Shown: piece after piece, positions 8,081-17,473 of the stretch
How the letters are laid out: every line of letters begins with the position of its first letter
How positions within the stretch are numbered: position 1 is the stretch's first letter
From: CAMTUW01 sp947085035
GTDB lineage: Bacteria > Actinomycetota > Coriobacteriia > Anaerosomatales > PHET01
DNA length: 50,243 nt
Assembly: GCA_947085035.1 (NCBI GenBank)
Contig: CAMTUW010000013.1
Location: 1-50,243 of the forward strand
Reading direction: 5' to 3'
The notes under the pieces: generated by a model
Databases searched by the model: none
Told to the model about the DNA's origin: nothing
The model's input: the letters and a program-made list of their open reading frames with translations, nothing else
Program-made: the position numbers and the translations under genes

Positions 8081-9007
8081 ATGGGCAGGGCGACGCGAGA
8101 GGCGTTCGGTGCCACGTTGGTGGAACTGGCTCGGGAGGGTATCGACGTCGTTGCCGTCGAGGCCGACCTGTCGAAGTCCACGACCACGGCGACGTTTGCC
8201 GATGTGTATCCCGAGCGTTTCTTCAACGTGGGGATCGCCGAGCAGAACATGATCGACGTCGCGGCCGGTCTGGCTGTGGCTGGCAAGGTGGCGTTCACGG
8301 GCTCGTTCGCGGTGTTTGCAACCGGGCGTGCCTACGATCAGGTGCGAAACACGGTGTGCTATTCGGGCCTTGACGTGAAACTGGCGCCCACTCATTCCGG
8401 CATCACCGTGGGACCGGATGGCGGAAGCCATCAGATGATCGAGGACATCGCGCTCATGCGCGTGATTCCGGGCATGCGCGTTCTCGTGCCGGCCGACTTC
8501 CAGGCGGCACAGGCCGCGATTCGGCTGGCCGCCACGACACCCGGCCCCTTCTACGTGCGTCTGGGCCGCGTCGCCGCGCCTGATGTCCACCCCGAGGGAT
8601 TCGAGCTCGAATTGGGCCGCGCTTACGTGTTGCGTGAGGGAAGCGACGTGACGCTTGCGGCGTGCGGGGTCGAGGTCCACGAGGCGCTCATGGCGGCAGA
8701 CCTTCTCGCCGAGAAGGGAATCTCGGCCGAGGTCATCGATGTGGCCTGCATCAAGCCGCTCGACGTCGACACACTGGTCGCGAGCGTGTCAAAGACCGGG
8801 CGTCTGGTGACGTGCGAGGAGCACAGCGTTCTAGCGGGAATGGGCTCTGCGATCTCTGAGGTGCTCTCCGAGGCGTGCCCCGTCCCCACGCGCAGAATCG
8901 GCATGGCCGATGTGTTCGGTACGAGTGGCGAGCCCGCGGAGCTCATGGAGCACTTCGGGCTCACAGCCCCGCACATTTTCGCAGCCGCGATGGAGCTGTT
9001 TGACTGA
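8081..9007 (+). CDS. Transketolase, C-terminal subunit
   Basis: 308 residues starting immediately after the stop of the N-terminal subunit. It contains the pyrimidine-binding domain (EADLSKSTTTATFADVYPERFFNVGIAEQNMI, with the catalytic-type Glu in GIAEQNM), followed by THSGITVGPDGGSHQ and the C-terminal transketolase domain (from about residue 185, ending near MADVFGTSGEP). It pairs with the upstream subunit to form the active ThDP enzyme. Nothing looks broken. A gap of about 100 bp to ftsE contains a TAGACT sequence (9068-9073) that could be a -10 for ftsE. Confidence 0.95.
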   Translation: MGRATREAFGATLVELAREGIDVVAVEADLSKSTTTATFADVYPERFFNVGIAEQNMIDVAAGLAVAGKVAFTGSFAVFATGRAYDQVRNTVCYSGLDVKLAPTHSGITVGPDGGSHQMIEDIALMRVIPGMRVLVPADFQAAQAAIRLAATTPGPFYVRLGRVAAPDVHPEGFELELGRAYVLREGSDVTLAACGVEVHEALMAADLLAEKGISAEVIDVACIKPLDVDTLVASVSKTGRLVTCEEHSVLAGMGSAISEVLSEACPVPTRRIGMADVFGTSGEPAELMEHFGLTAPHIFAAAMELFD

Positions 9008-9109
9008 CCCAGCATCGAATCCACAGGCTTTCCACGCGCCACTGACGGAAGATGGCCCCGTCTTTGGTAGACTTGTCGTTGGAAACGCCGCACGGAATTG
9101 GAGTACTCC

Positions 9110-9877
9110 TTGAGCGACAACAGCGACGCGCAACAGCCTTCGCACGCAGCGACGCAAGCGGTGGCATCACCGCCACGCACGGGACCCTCGATGATCGGCA
9201 TGAGGGCCGTATCCAAGTTCTACGGACCCGACAACCCCGCGTTGTCGGATGTGAACGTCGACATCAAGGCCGGCGAGTTCGTGTTCATCGTCGGGCACTC
9301 GGGGTCGGGCAAGTCGACGTTCATCCGGCTGCTGCTGCGCGAACTGCTGCCTTCACGGGGACAGATCGTCGTGGCGGGACAGGATCTCGTGAAGCTCAAG
9401 AACTGGAAGGTCCCGTATCTTCGGCGCAACATCGGCTGTGTCTTCCAGGACTTCAAGCTTCTTCCGAACAAGACGGCCTTCGAGAACATCGCGTTCGCTC
9501 TCGAGGTCATCGGCAAGTCGAGGCACGTCATCCGCACTCAGGTTCCCGAGGTCCTCAGGCTTGTCGGCCTCGAAGACAAGATCGAGAGCTATCCCGATGA
9601 GCTGTCCGGTGGCGAGCAGCAAAGGGTCTCGATCGCACGCGCGTTCGTGAACCGTCCGCCGCTGCTCCTGTGTGACGAGCCCACGGGTAACTTGGACCCC
9701 CAGACGTCTCTGGGCATCATGAAGTTGCTCGAGCGCATCAACAAGACGGGCACCACCGTGCTCGTGGCCACGCACGATCGTGACATGGTGGACAGCATGC
9801 GCAGGCGCGTCATCGCCCTCGAGGGCGGCCGCATCATTCGCGACCAGGATCGAGGGGTGTACGGCTATGCCGATTAA
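9110..9877 (+). CDS. ftsE: Cell division ATP-binding protein FtsE
   Basis: 255 residues if it starts at TTG 9110, which has GGAG at 9100-9103. A shorter form from ATG 9191 (MIGMRAVSKFYG) would match the usual FtsE N-terminus, so the first ~27 Ser/Ala/Pro-rich residues may not be translated. The ABC ATPase motifs are complete: GHSGSGKST Walker A, Q-loop VFQDFKLLPNKT (the FKLLP form is typical of FtsE), LSGGEQQRVSIARA signature and LLLCDEPTGNLD Walker B. FtsE works with FtsX at the division site to activate peptidoglycan hydrolases. It overlaps ftsX by 11 bp. Confidence 0.95.
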   Translation: MSDNSDAQQPSHAATQAVASPPRTGPSMIGMRAVSKFYGPDNPALSDVNVDIKAGEFVFIVGHSGSGKSTFIRLLLRELLPSRGQIVVAGQDLVKLKNWKVPYLRRNIGCVFQDFKLLPNKTAFENIAFALEVIGKSRHVIRTQVPEVLRLVGLEDKIESYPDELSGGEQQRVSIARAFVNRPPLLLCDEPTGNLDPQTSLGIMKLLERINKTGTTVLVATHDRDMVDSMRRRVIALEGGRIIRDQDRGVYGYAD

Positions 9878-10781
9878 CGTGGGCTACTTCGTTCGCGAAT
9901 CGATTCAGAACTTCCGTCGCAACTGGGTGATGAGCCTGGGTGCCGTGATCACGATCTATCTGTCGCTGCTCCTCGTGGGCATCTTCATCGCGACGGGATT
10001 CGTGGTGAACCGGGTCGTTCAAAGCGTCGAAGACAAGGTGACCATCCAGATCTTCCTGAAAGATGGCGCGCCCACCAGCGACGTCAACGCGTTCCAGCAG
10101 CAGTTGCTGGCCGACCCGCTCGTGCAGGGTGTGGACTACACGACCAAGGATGAAGCGTTCAAGAAGTTCAAAGAGGACACGAAGCACTCCCCGGAGATGA
10201 CCGATCAGTTGGACGGCAATCCGTTTCCCGCGTCCCTTGACGTGACCCTGAAAGAGCCCCGCACGGTTCAAGAGATGGTCACCAACATCTCCAAGAACCC
10301 GCTCTTCGTGAAGGTGGCCGACAATCCCGAGAAGCCCGAGAAGTCGCTGAACTACGGACAAGAGATCGTGGACAAGCTGTTCGCCTTCACGAGGGTCATC
10401 CGTATCATCCAGGTCGTCTTCGTCGTCATCCTCGGAATCGTGAGCCTCATCTTCATCAGCAACACCATCCGCCTCGCCATCTACGCGCGCCGCAAGGAGA
10501 TCGGCATCATGCGGCTCGTTGGCGCGAGCAACTGGTTCATCCGGACGCCGTTCCTTCTGGAAGGCCTCATGCAGGCCATGATTGGCGCGACGCTCGCTAT
10601 TCTGTCCGTCGTCGGTCTCCAAGCGGTGATTCTTCCTCGTCTGCGCGAAACGTTGCCGTTCCTCGCGGTGTCGCTCAGTGGAGGCGCGACTCTTCAGATC
10701 GCTCTAGCACTGATAATCGGTGGCGCCGCGGTCGGTCTCGCCGGATCGTGGCTCGCCATGCAGCGTCACCTCAAGGTCTAG
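9867..10781 (+). CDS. ftsX: Cell division protein FtsX
   Basis: 304 residues from ATG 9867 inside the end of ftsE. Topology is that of FtsX: a cytoplasmic N-terminus (YFVRESIQNFRRN), TM1 (GAVITIYLSLLLVGIFIATGF), a large extracellular domain with the DPLVQGVDYTTKDEAF segment, then three TM helices, with the conserved RLVGASNWFIRTPFLLEG motif between TM2 and TM3. It transmits the FtsE ATP cycle to cell-wall hydrolases outside the membrane. The ctpA-type protease follows 39 bp later and is a frequent neighbour of ftsEX. Confidence 0.95.
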   Translation: MPINVGYFVRESIQNFRRNWVMSLGAVITIYLSLLLVGIFIATGFVVNRVVQSVEDKVTIQIFLKDGAPTSDVNAFQQQLLADPLVQGVDYTTKDEAFKKFKEDTKHSPEMTDQLDGNPFPASLDVTLKEPRTVQEMVTNISKNPLFVKVADNPEKPEKSLNYGQEIVDKLFAFTRVIRIIQVVFVVILGIVSLIFISNTIRLAIYARRKEIGIMRLVGASNWFIRTPFLLEGLMQAMIGATLAILSVVGLQAVILPRLRETLPFLAVSLSGGATLQIALALIIGGAAVGLAGSWLAMQRHLKV

Positions 10782-10820
10782 CCGCCCGAACAGCGGCACT
10801 GCCGGAAGCAGGCATCGAAC

Positions 10821-12017
10821 ATGAACTCGATACTCAAGACACTCTTAGGGCTCGCGCTCGCCGTGATCATCGCCGCCGGTGGGTTCATCGGCGGCTTCGC
10901 TTCGGCGAAGTGGCCCTCCGGTGCGATTCCCGGGCCCAACGATTCGGTACAGGTCGATTCTGTGGGCGAGAAGCTCGAAGAGGTCCGCGAGATTCTCGCA
11001 CGCGACGCCCTTGAGCCCCCGAGCGAGACGTCTTCGACCGCAGGCGCCATCCGAGGACTGCTCGAAAGCGGCGGAGACGTGTACTCCGCCTACCTCGACG
11101 AGCGGCACTACGCCTACTTCAACGAGGAGATGTCCGGCGAGTTCGGCGGCATAGGCGTGTCGCTCGGGGAGCGAGAGGGCACGGCCTACGTGGTTGACGT
11201 CTTCGACAAGACCCCTGCCGAGAAAGCCGGCATCAAGGCCGGAGACATCTTCTCGACGATCGACGACGTTCGACGCCAGAAATGGGCGACGGATGAGGTC
11301 GTCAAGCGCGTTCGCGGCAAGGAGGGCACTCCGGTCAAGCTCACGATGATTCGCCCCGGAAAGGGCAAAGTGCCCCCCAAGGAATACACGGTCAAGCTCA
11401 CTCGCGAGGTCATCACGTTTCCCAACACCCGAAGCGAGCTCAAGGGCGACGTAGGCTACATCCGTCTCGCGCAGTTCAACGGCAACGCGACCAACGAGAT
11501 CATGTCAGCCGTCCAAACGCTCGAGAAGAAAGGCGCGAAGTCGTTCGTGCTCGACTTGCGCAACAACCCCGGAGGAGCGCTCGATCAGGCGGTCAGCGTC
11601 ACCTCGCTGTTCGTGGATAGTGGTGTCGTGGTGCGTGTCGAGGAACGCAACGGCACCGATGTCGAGCATCGCGCCACTGCCAAGAAGATCACGACTGCGC
11701 CACTGGTGGTGCTCATCAACGCCAACTCGGCTTCTGCGAGCGAGATCGTCGCCGGGGCGCTCCAGGACTACGATCGCGCGACTATCGTAGGCGAGACGAG
11801 CTTTGGCAAGGGGAGTGTCCAGACGATCAAGCAGCTGTCGTTCGGCGGCGCCGTCAAGTTCACGACCGCGCACTACCTGACGCCCAAGGGTCGCGTGATC
11901 GACGGCAAGGGCGTGACCCCTGATATCGTCGTGAAGATGGACATCGAGAAGCAGATGGACGAGGCCACCGACACGCAGCTCAAACGCGCGCTGAAAGAGG
12001 CCGCTCAGGTCCGATGA
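10821..12017 (+). CDS. C-terminal processing peptidase, S41 family
   Basis: 398 residues. An N-terminal signal anchor (LLGLALAVIIAAGGFIGG) places the rest outside the membrane. A PDZ domain (about residues 100-185, GEFGGIGVSL to IRPGKGK) is followed by the tail-specific protease domain with LDLRNNPGGALDQAV, the nucleophile Ser in INANSASASEIVAGAL and the catalytic Lys in GETSFGKGSVQ. The fold and the Ser-Lys dyad are complete. Such proteases trim C-termini of exported proteins and often act on cell-wall enzymes; being next to ftsEX fits that but does not show it. It converges on the next gene with a 14-bp gap. Confidence 0.95.
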   Translation: MNSILKTLLGLALAVIIAAGGFIGGFASAKWPSGAIPGPNDSVQVDSVGEKLEEVREILARDALEPPSETSSTAGAIRGLLESGGDVYSAYLDERHYAYFNEEMSGEFGGIGVSLGEREGTAYVVDVFDKTPAEKAGIKAGDIFSTIDDVRRQKWATDEVVKRVRGKEGTPVKLTMIRPGKGKVPPKEYTVKLTREVITFPNTRSELKGDVGYIRLAQFNGNATNEIMSAVQTLEKKGAKSFVLDLRNNPGGALDQAVSVTSLFVDSGVVVRVEERNGTDVEHRATAKKITTAPLVVLINANSASASEIVAGALQDYDRATIVGETSFGKGSVQTIKQLSFGGAVKFTTAHYLTPKGRVIDGKGVTPDIVVKMDIEKQMDEATDTQLKRALKEAAQVR

Positions 12018-12031
12018 CGACGCTTCTTCGT

Positions 12032-12454
12032 CTAGAATTCGTCTTCGTCGTCGAGCATGATGAGGCTCTCGAAGTCGGGACTCTCCCCGAGTGACAGCAG
12101 GTGCGGGCGCTCCCGACCCTCTTCCTCGTCGGCTTCGGGAAGCGAGATCAACTCGAGCGATGTGCCATCGCCGTGCAACATGAACCGCCAGCCATCCTCG
12201 TTCGCGGGCTCGAAATCGAGGTAGCGAAATGACGCGACGTTCAGGAACAGGCACCCGTTGACGGCGAGCGTCGACGACTCCGGGTCGGCCATGAGCTTCA
12301 CGAGAGCGGCTCGCCCCTCGTCGATCGTCTCTCCTTCGACGATGTAGCGGTACTCGAGGTTGTCGAGCGTCTCGAGCGCGCGCAGCATGTCGCGAAAGTC
12401 AGTGAGTGTGCCTCGTCCGATCAGGCATGGGGTGAGAGGTCGTGAGACGTCCAT
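12032..12454 (-). CDS. Hypothetical acidic protein
   Basis: 140 residues, starting at ATG 12454 with GGAG six bases upstream; a TTG two codons earlier is less likely. The protein is soluble, acidic at its C-terminus (LIMLDDEDEF) and without Cys-rich or membrane segments. I do not recognise the family. It lies alone on the minus strand between the convergent protease and the divergent rnr. A minus-strand TAGAAT (12491-12496) could be its -10. Codon use is like the neighbours, so recent transfer is not suggested. Confidence 0.75.
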   Translation of the reverse strand: MDVSRPLTPCLIGRGTLTDFRDMLRALETLDNLEYRYIVEGETIDEGRAALVKLMADPESSTLAVNGCLFLNVASFRYLDFEPANEDGWRFMLHGDGTSLELISLPEADEEEGRERPHLLSLGESPDFESLIMLDDEDEF

Positions 12455-12572
12455 CAGCAACTCCGAAGGATGAGCGGTTATCGTGACGGCATTCTAACAC
12501 CGTCAGACATTGGCCTGGCGACACGCTCGCCGTGCGGTAGACTCATTTCGACGGACGGCGAACGGAGCAACC

Positions 12573-14513
12573 ATGGGTGACCCGAAGAAGACCACGAAGG
12601 TGAAACGGTCGGGATTCGTGGTTGGGAAGATCACTCTGACGCGCCAGGGATACGGGTTCGTCGCGGCCGAGCACGGCGACTACTACGTCGCGGCGCGCGA
12701 CACGAACGGCGCCATGCACGGCGATACCGTCTCGCTTCGGCCGGTTGCCGCGCGCAGCCGCCAGGGCCGCAGCGGTACGGTGGTCAGCATCGTGAAGCGC
12801 GCGGTCACCCGAGTCGTCGGGCGCTTCGAGCGTCACGCTGGAATCGGGGTCGTCGTCCCGGCTGACCGCCGCATCCGCGGTGACGTGTTCATCGCGGCCG
12901 GTGCGATGGGCGACGCGCGCAGCGGCGACGTCGTTGTGGCGCGCCTGACGGCGTACCCCACCCGCCACACGGCCGCCCAAGGTGTCATCGACGAGGTGGT
13001 GGGGCACCACACCGATCCCGGCATCGCGATCGAGATCATCATCCGCGAACACGGTCTTCACACCGAGTTTCCCGCAGCTGTCGTGCAGGAGGCCGCTGAG
13101 ATCCGTCTCGATGTCGACAGCACGCTCGCACGAGAGCCGGAGCGCCGAGACATCCGCGAGCGGTTCACGTTCACGATCGACCCCGTCGACGCTCGCGACT
13201 TCGATGACGCGATCTCGATCGAGCACGTCGACGGACTGATCAGGCTCGGCGTCCACATCGCTGACGTGAGCCACTACGTCGCATGGGACTCGCCGATCGA
13301 CATCGAGGCGCGCGAGCGGGCCACGAGCGTCTATCTCGTCGATCGGGTGCTTCCGATGCTTCCCGAGAAGCTCTCGAACGAGATCTGCTCGCTGAACCCT
13401 GACGAGGATCGGCTGTCGTTCACCGTCGACATCCTCCTGGATTCGGACGTGATGGTTCGCGGCTACGAGTTATATCCCAGCGCCATGCGCTCCGACCGAC
13501 GCTTCGACTACGAATCGGTCGACAGGATGCTCGCCGGTCACGAGCCCTTCCCGGACGCTCGCAGCGAAGCGGCGTTGAAGGATTTCGCTCGTCTCGGCGC
13601 CCGAATCAGCGAACACCGTGTCGCCCGCGGGGGGCTCGATTTCGAGACGGTCGAAGCCAAGGTGCGACTCGACGAGACGGGCGCGCCTGTTGAGGTGCTC
13701 GTGCGCGCGCGCACCCAGGCGACCAGCATGATCGAGGAAGCGATGATCCTTGCAAACGAGGTCGTCGCCTCCCACATGCGCGAGGCGAAAGCGCCCATGG
13801 TCTACCGCATTCATGAGGACCCGGACGCAGACGCGCTCTCGCGCCTGGGCGCGGTTCTCAAGGAGTTCGACTACCCGATCAAAGATGTGCACGGCGCGAG
13901 CCCGCAGACGTTTCAGCGCATCATCAGGTTCGCACACGATCGGCCCGAGAAACGCCTGATCAACTCGCTGCTCCTGCGTGCGCTGGAGCGCGCGCGCTAC
14001 GTCGACTACCTGAGCTCGCACTTCGGGTTGGCCAGCGCGGCGTACACGCACTTCACGAGCCCGATCCGCCGCTACCCCGATCTGATCGTGCACCGGCTCT
14101 TGCGCTCGCAGCTCGCTGGCACACTGCACACGGACCGCCGGGTCGTCTCGATGATCCCTGAGCTTGGCTGGCTAGCGGAGCACTCGTCGTTCATGGAGCG
14201 CGAGGCCGAGAGGGCCGAAGGCGATTCCGTGCGACTGAAACTCTGCGAGTTCATGGCTGCACACATCGGCGAGGAGTTCGACGCGTTCATCTCCGGGGTC
14301 GTCCCGTTCGGGCTGTTCATTCAGCTCGACAACACCGCCGAGGGGCTGGTTCACGTCGAGAGCATGCGAGACGACCACTATCGACTCGACGCGAACCGCT
14401 TCATGCTGCAAGGCGAACGCACAGGGCGTTCCTACCGATTGGGACAGTCGGTGAAAGTGCTGCTCGTGAACGCGAGTGTCGCAGACGTGAGGCTCGATTT
14501 CGAGATCGTCTGA
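12573..14513 (+). CDS. rnr: Ribonuclease R (RNB-family 3'-5' exoribonuclease)
   Basis: 646 residues from ATG 12573, with GGAG at 12564-12567. Domains in order: an OB-like cold-shock region (GYGFVAAEHGDYYVA), the RNB catalytic core with IDPVDARDFDDAISIE (the Mg-binding Asp cluster), ADVSHYV, the LPMLPEKLSNEICSLNP segment, YTHFTSPIRRYPDLIVHR, and a C-terminal S1 domain (from AFISGVVPFGLFIQL). It is shorter than the E. coli enzyme and lacks the basic C-terminal tail. RNase R degrades structured RNA and cooperates with tmRNA-SmpB in removing nonstop mRNA; smpB and ssrA lie ~4 kb downstream. A TAGACT at 12538-12543 may be the -10. Confidence 0.95.
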   Translation: MGDPKKTTKVKRSGFVVGKITLTRQGYGFVAAEHGDYYVAARDTNGAMHGDTVSLRPVAARSRQGRSGTVVSIVKRAVTRVVGRFERHAGIGVVVPADRRIRGDVFIAAGAMGDARSGDVVVARLTAYPTRHTAAQGVIDEVVGHHTDPGIAIEIIIREHGLHTEFPAAVVQEAAEIRLDVDSTLAREPERRDIRERFTFTIDPVDARDFDDAISIEHVDGLIRLGVHIADVSHYVAWDSPIDIEARERATSVYLVDRVLPMLPEKLSNEICSLNPDEDRLSFTVDILLDSDVMVRGYELYPSAMRSDRRFDYESVDRMLAGHEPFPDARSEAALKDFARLGARISEHRVARGGLDFETVEAKVRLDETGAPVEVLVRARTQATSMIEEAMILANEVVASHMREAKAPMVYRIHEDPDADALSRLGAVLKEFDYPIKDVHGASPQTFQRIIRFAHDRPEKRLINSLLLRALERARYVDYLSSHFGLASAAYTHFTSPIRRYPDLIVHRLLRSQLAGTLHTDRRVVSMIPELGWLAEHSSFMEREAERAEGDSVRLKLCEFMAAHIGEEFDAFISGVVPFGLFIQLDNTAEGLVHVESMRDDHYRLDANRFMLQGERTGRSYRLGQSVKVLLVNASVADVRLDFEIV

Positions 14514-14565
14514 CACCGCACGCGATACACTACCCACGTCCACTATGCGATTCGGAGGCGAATCC

Positions 14566-15630
14566 ATGCACAAGAACGACCTCGCGTTCCTGAAGTCCCT
14601 CGTCGAGGCGCCCTCGCCGTCGGGTTTCGAGCAGCCCGCCGCCGCAGTGTTTCGCGCGAGGCTCGCGCCCGTGGCGGACGCTTTGGAGACCAACGTCATG
14701 GGCTCGGTCCACGCGACGCTCAAAGGCACGCAGGTCGATGGCGTGAGCGTCATGCTCGCAGGGCACATCGACGAGGTCGGGCTCATGGTGAACTACATCA
14801 CCCCTGAGGGCTTCATCGCCTTTTCCGCCATTGGCGGCGTTGACGCCGCGGTGCTCCCCGGGATTCGGGTCAACGTCCACACGAAGGACGGCGCTTTGCT
14901 CGGCATCATGGGACGCAAGCCCATCCACCTCATCGAAGAGGATGAGCGCAAGAGCGTCACCAAGCTTGAGAAGCTCTTCGTCGACGTGGGGCTGCCGGCT
15001 GAAAAGGTGAAGAAGCGCGTACGTGTTGGTGACTGCATGACCTTCGCGGTCGGCTTCGAGACGTTCGGCGATTCGATGGCGGTGTCTCGCGCCTTCGACG
15101 ACAAGATGGGAGCGTGGATCGCTGCCCGAGTCCTCGAGGAGGTCAAGAAGGCCGGCGGTGCTCCGGGTGACCTGATCGCGGCCGCCACGGTCCAAGAGGA
15201 GATCGGTCTTCGCGGCGGCATCACGAGCGCGTGGGGAATCGACCCTCAGGTGGGGATAGCCGTCGAAGTCGGACATGCGACCGACTACCCGGACATAGAC
15301 AAGCGCAAGCACGGTGAGGCCCTGTGCGGGAAAGGCCCGATCATAGCGAGGGGAGCCAACATCAACCCCGTGCTGTTCGAGGCTCTTGTGAGCGCCGCCG
15401 AGAAGGCGAAGGTGCCCTACCAGATAGGAGCGGAGCCTCGCGGCACGGGGACGGATGCGAACGCGATTCAGTTGTCCCGAGGGGGAAAGGCCGCCGCAGT
15501 CGTCTCGATTCCCCTGCGCTACATGCACACGCCAACAGAGGTCCTGTCGCTTGCGGACATGGATCAGGCGGTCAAACTGCTCACGCGCTTCGTCCTTGAC
15601 CTCGAACCGGGAACTGATTTCACTCCCTGA
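14566..15630 (+). CDS. M42-family aminopeptidase (glucanase M / TET-type)
   Basis: 354 residues from ATG 14566, preceded by GGAGG at 14554-14558; an in-frame ATG at 14545 lacks such a site. Motifs of the dinuclear-metal M42 peptidases are visible: PSPSGFEQPAAAV at the N-terminus, GHIDEVGLMV, RAFDDKMGAW, the catalytic TVQEEIGLRG, EVGHATDYPD and a C-terminal PLRYMHTPTEV His ligand. These cytosolic enzymes form large tetrahedral complexes that degrade peptides. A likely -10, TACACT, is at 14526-14531. Confidence 0.93.
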   Translation: MHKNDLAFLKSLVEAPSPSGFEQPAAAVFRARLAPVADALETNVMGSVHATLKGTQVDGVSVMLAGHIDEVGLMVNYITPEGFIAFSAIGGVDAAVLPGIRVNVHTKDGALLGIMGRKPIHLIEEDERKSVTKLEKLFVDVGLPAEKVKKRVRVGDCMTFAVGFETFGDSMAVSRAFDDKMGAWIAARVLEEVKKAGGAPGDLIAAATVQEEIGLRGGITSAWGIDPQVGIAVEVGHATDYPDIDKRKHGEALCGKGPIIARGANINPVLFEALVSAAEKAKVPYQIGAEPRGTGTDANAIQLSRGGKAAAVVSIPLRYMHTPTEVLSLADMDQAVKLLTRFVLDLEPGTDFTP

Positions 15631-15673
15631 GGTGCTCAGCTGGAGTCTGGCGTTTCGCGACAATCGGAGACAG

Positions 15674-17038
15674 ATGAAGATCACGCTCCTCAGCCCGCCT
15701 TTTGGAGAAGGTGGGCAGAAATCAAAAGGACTGCCTATCGCCCCGCCGGTGCTCGAGTACCTGGCCGGACTCACTGAACACGTGAGACCGGGTGAACACG
15801 AGATCACCCTGGTCGACGCGAACAAGCGTGACTTCGACGTGGAGCGTTGCGACGCCGACCTCGTAGGTATGACGGTCCTGACACCGCAGGCGCCGTGGGC
15901 GTATCGGACGGCTGACGCGCTTCGGGCTCGTGGTCACCGGGTGCTCCTCGGGGGCATCCACGTTCACGCGCTACCGGACGAGGCCGCTTCGCACGCGGAC
16001 TCCGTTCTCGTGGGGGAGGCCGAGACCGTCTGGGGCGACATCCTCGACGACTTCACCGCTTGCACCCCCAAGGCGCGCTACGACGGGCCATTCGCCCCCC
16101 TTGAGAACCTCCCGCGCCCCCGAACCGATCTCTTGCCGGATTACTACGCATTCGGCTCGTTCTTCACCAGTCGGGGGTGCCCGCACTCCTGCTCGTTTTG
16201 CTCGGTGCACGAGAACTTCGGACACGTCGTGCGCATGCGCCCGATCGACGAGGTCGTGGCAGAGGTGGCGGCGAGCACGAAGCACATGTTCTGGAACATC
16301 GATGACAACGTGTGGGGCGTCAACGTCGATCGCTCCATCGAGCTGTATCGCGAGATGGCGAGAACGGTGAAGCGCAAATGGTGGTTCGGCTCAGGAGACC
16401 TCGTCACGTTGCAGCACTCGCGTGCCGATGAGCTGCTCGAATCCGCGCGAGAAGCGGGTATGACCGCCGCGATGGTCGGGTTCGAGTCCACGAGTACCGA
16501 GGTCCTCGAAGAGCTTCGGGCCACTCGCAAGCAGGGGCATTCGCGCATGGACGCCATCAAGCGGATTCGGGCGGCCGGAATCGAGGTGATGCTGTTCACG
16601 ATGGTGGGCAGCCGCGCCGATCACATCGAGGACTTCCGTCGCATCCTCGAACTCTGCGATGACCTGGAGATCTCGGCCCACCCGGTCATGACGACCCCGT
16701 TTCCCGGGACCAAACTCTATGAGCAGTACCGGCCCCACCTCATCCCGGGCATGGACTGGGATCTCTACGACGGGAACCACGCGACGTACTATCACGACGA
16801 CCCCGAGATGACACCTGAGGCGCGAGAGGAGGCGGTGGTGCGTTTGCGGGCAGAGCTCTTCACCCTTCCTCGGATCCTTCGCCGGATTCCTCGCATCGGT
16901 CGCGCCGGATTCCCCATGGCCCACATCACATCGTGGATGGTGCAGTATCCTCAGGGACGGGCTTTCACCGAGTTCGCTCGCGAATACGACCGCCAACATA
17001 CCGACGCCTACGCGCAGCCTGCTGAAGGGATGGCCTGA
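15674..17038 (+). CDS. B12-binding-type radical SAM protein
   Basis: 454 residues from ATG 15674. The N-terminal ~150 residues form a cobalamin-binding-like Rossmann domain (MKITLLSPPFGEGG, VGMTVLTPQAPWAYRTADAL, VLLGGIHVHALPDEA, VGEAETVW). The radical SAM motif SRGCPHSCSFCSVHENFG (CxxxCxxC) follows at about residues 170-180, then a TIM-barrel core with VGFESTSTEVLEEL. The architecture is that of class B radical SAM enzymes, many of them methyltransferases or ring-forming enzymes; the substrate is not predictable. The stop overlaps the next ATG (TGATG), suggesting it works with that small membrane protein. Confidence 0.88.
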   Translation: MKITLLSPPFGEGGQKSKGLPIAPPVLEYLAGLTEHVRPGEHEITLVDANKRDFDVERCDADLVGMTVLTPQAPWAYRTADALRARGHRVLLGGIHVHALPDEAASHADSVLVGEAETVWGDILDDFTACTPKARYDGPFAPLENLPRPRTDLLPDYYAFGSFFTSRGCPHSCSFCSVHENFGHVVRMRPIDEVVAEVAASTKHMFWNIDDNVWGVNVDRSIELYREMARTVKRKWWFGSGDLVTLQHSRADELLESAREAGMTAAMVGFESTSTEVLEELRATRKQGHSRMDAIKRIRAAGIEVMLFTMVGSRADHIEDFRRILELCDDLEISAHPVMTTPFPGTKLYEQYRPHLIPGMDWDLYDGNHATYYHDDPEMTPEAREEAVVRLRAELFTLPRILRRIPRIGRAGFPMAHITSWMVQYPQGRAFTEFAREYDRQHTDAYAQPAEGMA

Positions 17039-17418
17039 TGGACATCTCGCCGATGGCGAAGGTCCTCATCGTCATGAACAACTACTTTCACGACGTGGCC
17101 ACGGCGATGCTCCTTGCCAGCGCGCTCGTCATGTTCGTGCTGTTCCGAGCGGCCAAACGGGAGGGTGAGGGTGCGCGCCAGTGGCTAGCGAAACTCTATC
17201 CACACCTCACGAAGATCGCGTGGTTCTCGCTTGGCTGGATCGTCATCGGCGGAATCCCACGTACGATATTCTTTTCAGACGTCGAGTGGAACATGGCCGA
17301 CCCGAGCAACAGGTACCTGTTCACAGCGCTGATGGTGAAGCACGTGTTCATGTGGGTAGCCGTGGGGCTCGGAGTCGCACTTTGGGTGAAGGTGCGCCGT
17401 CTCTCGCGCGAGAGCTGA
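17038..17418 (+). CDS. Small integral membrane protein, unknown function
   Basis: 126 residues, coupled to the radical SAM gene by a 1-bp start-stop overlap. Three hydrophobic helices are visible: ATAMLLASALVMFVLF (about 20-35), IAWFSLGWIVIGGIP and KHVFMWVAVGLGVALWV, joined by short charged loops. There is no recognisable catalytic motif. The shape resembles small DUF2214/CopD-like heme-associated membrane proteins only in a general way, and I do not assign a family. Spacing suggests a shared transcript with the radical SAM enzyme. Confidence 0.8.
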   Translation: MDISPMAKVLIVMNNYFHDVATAMLLASALVMFVLFRAAKREGEGARQWLAKLYPHLTKIAWFSLGWIVIGGIPRTIFFSDVEWNMADPSNRYLFTALMVKHVFMWVAVGLGVALWVKVRRLSRES

Positions 17419-17473
17419 GTCGGAGACCACTGCGTCACGAGGCGCTGTGAGCGCGGTCAGGGATGAACGTCGC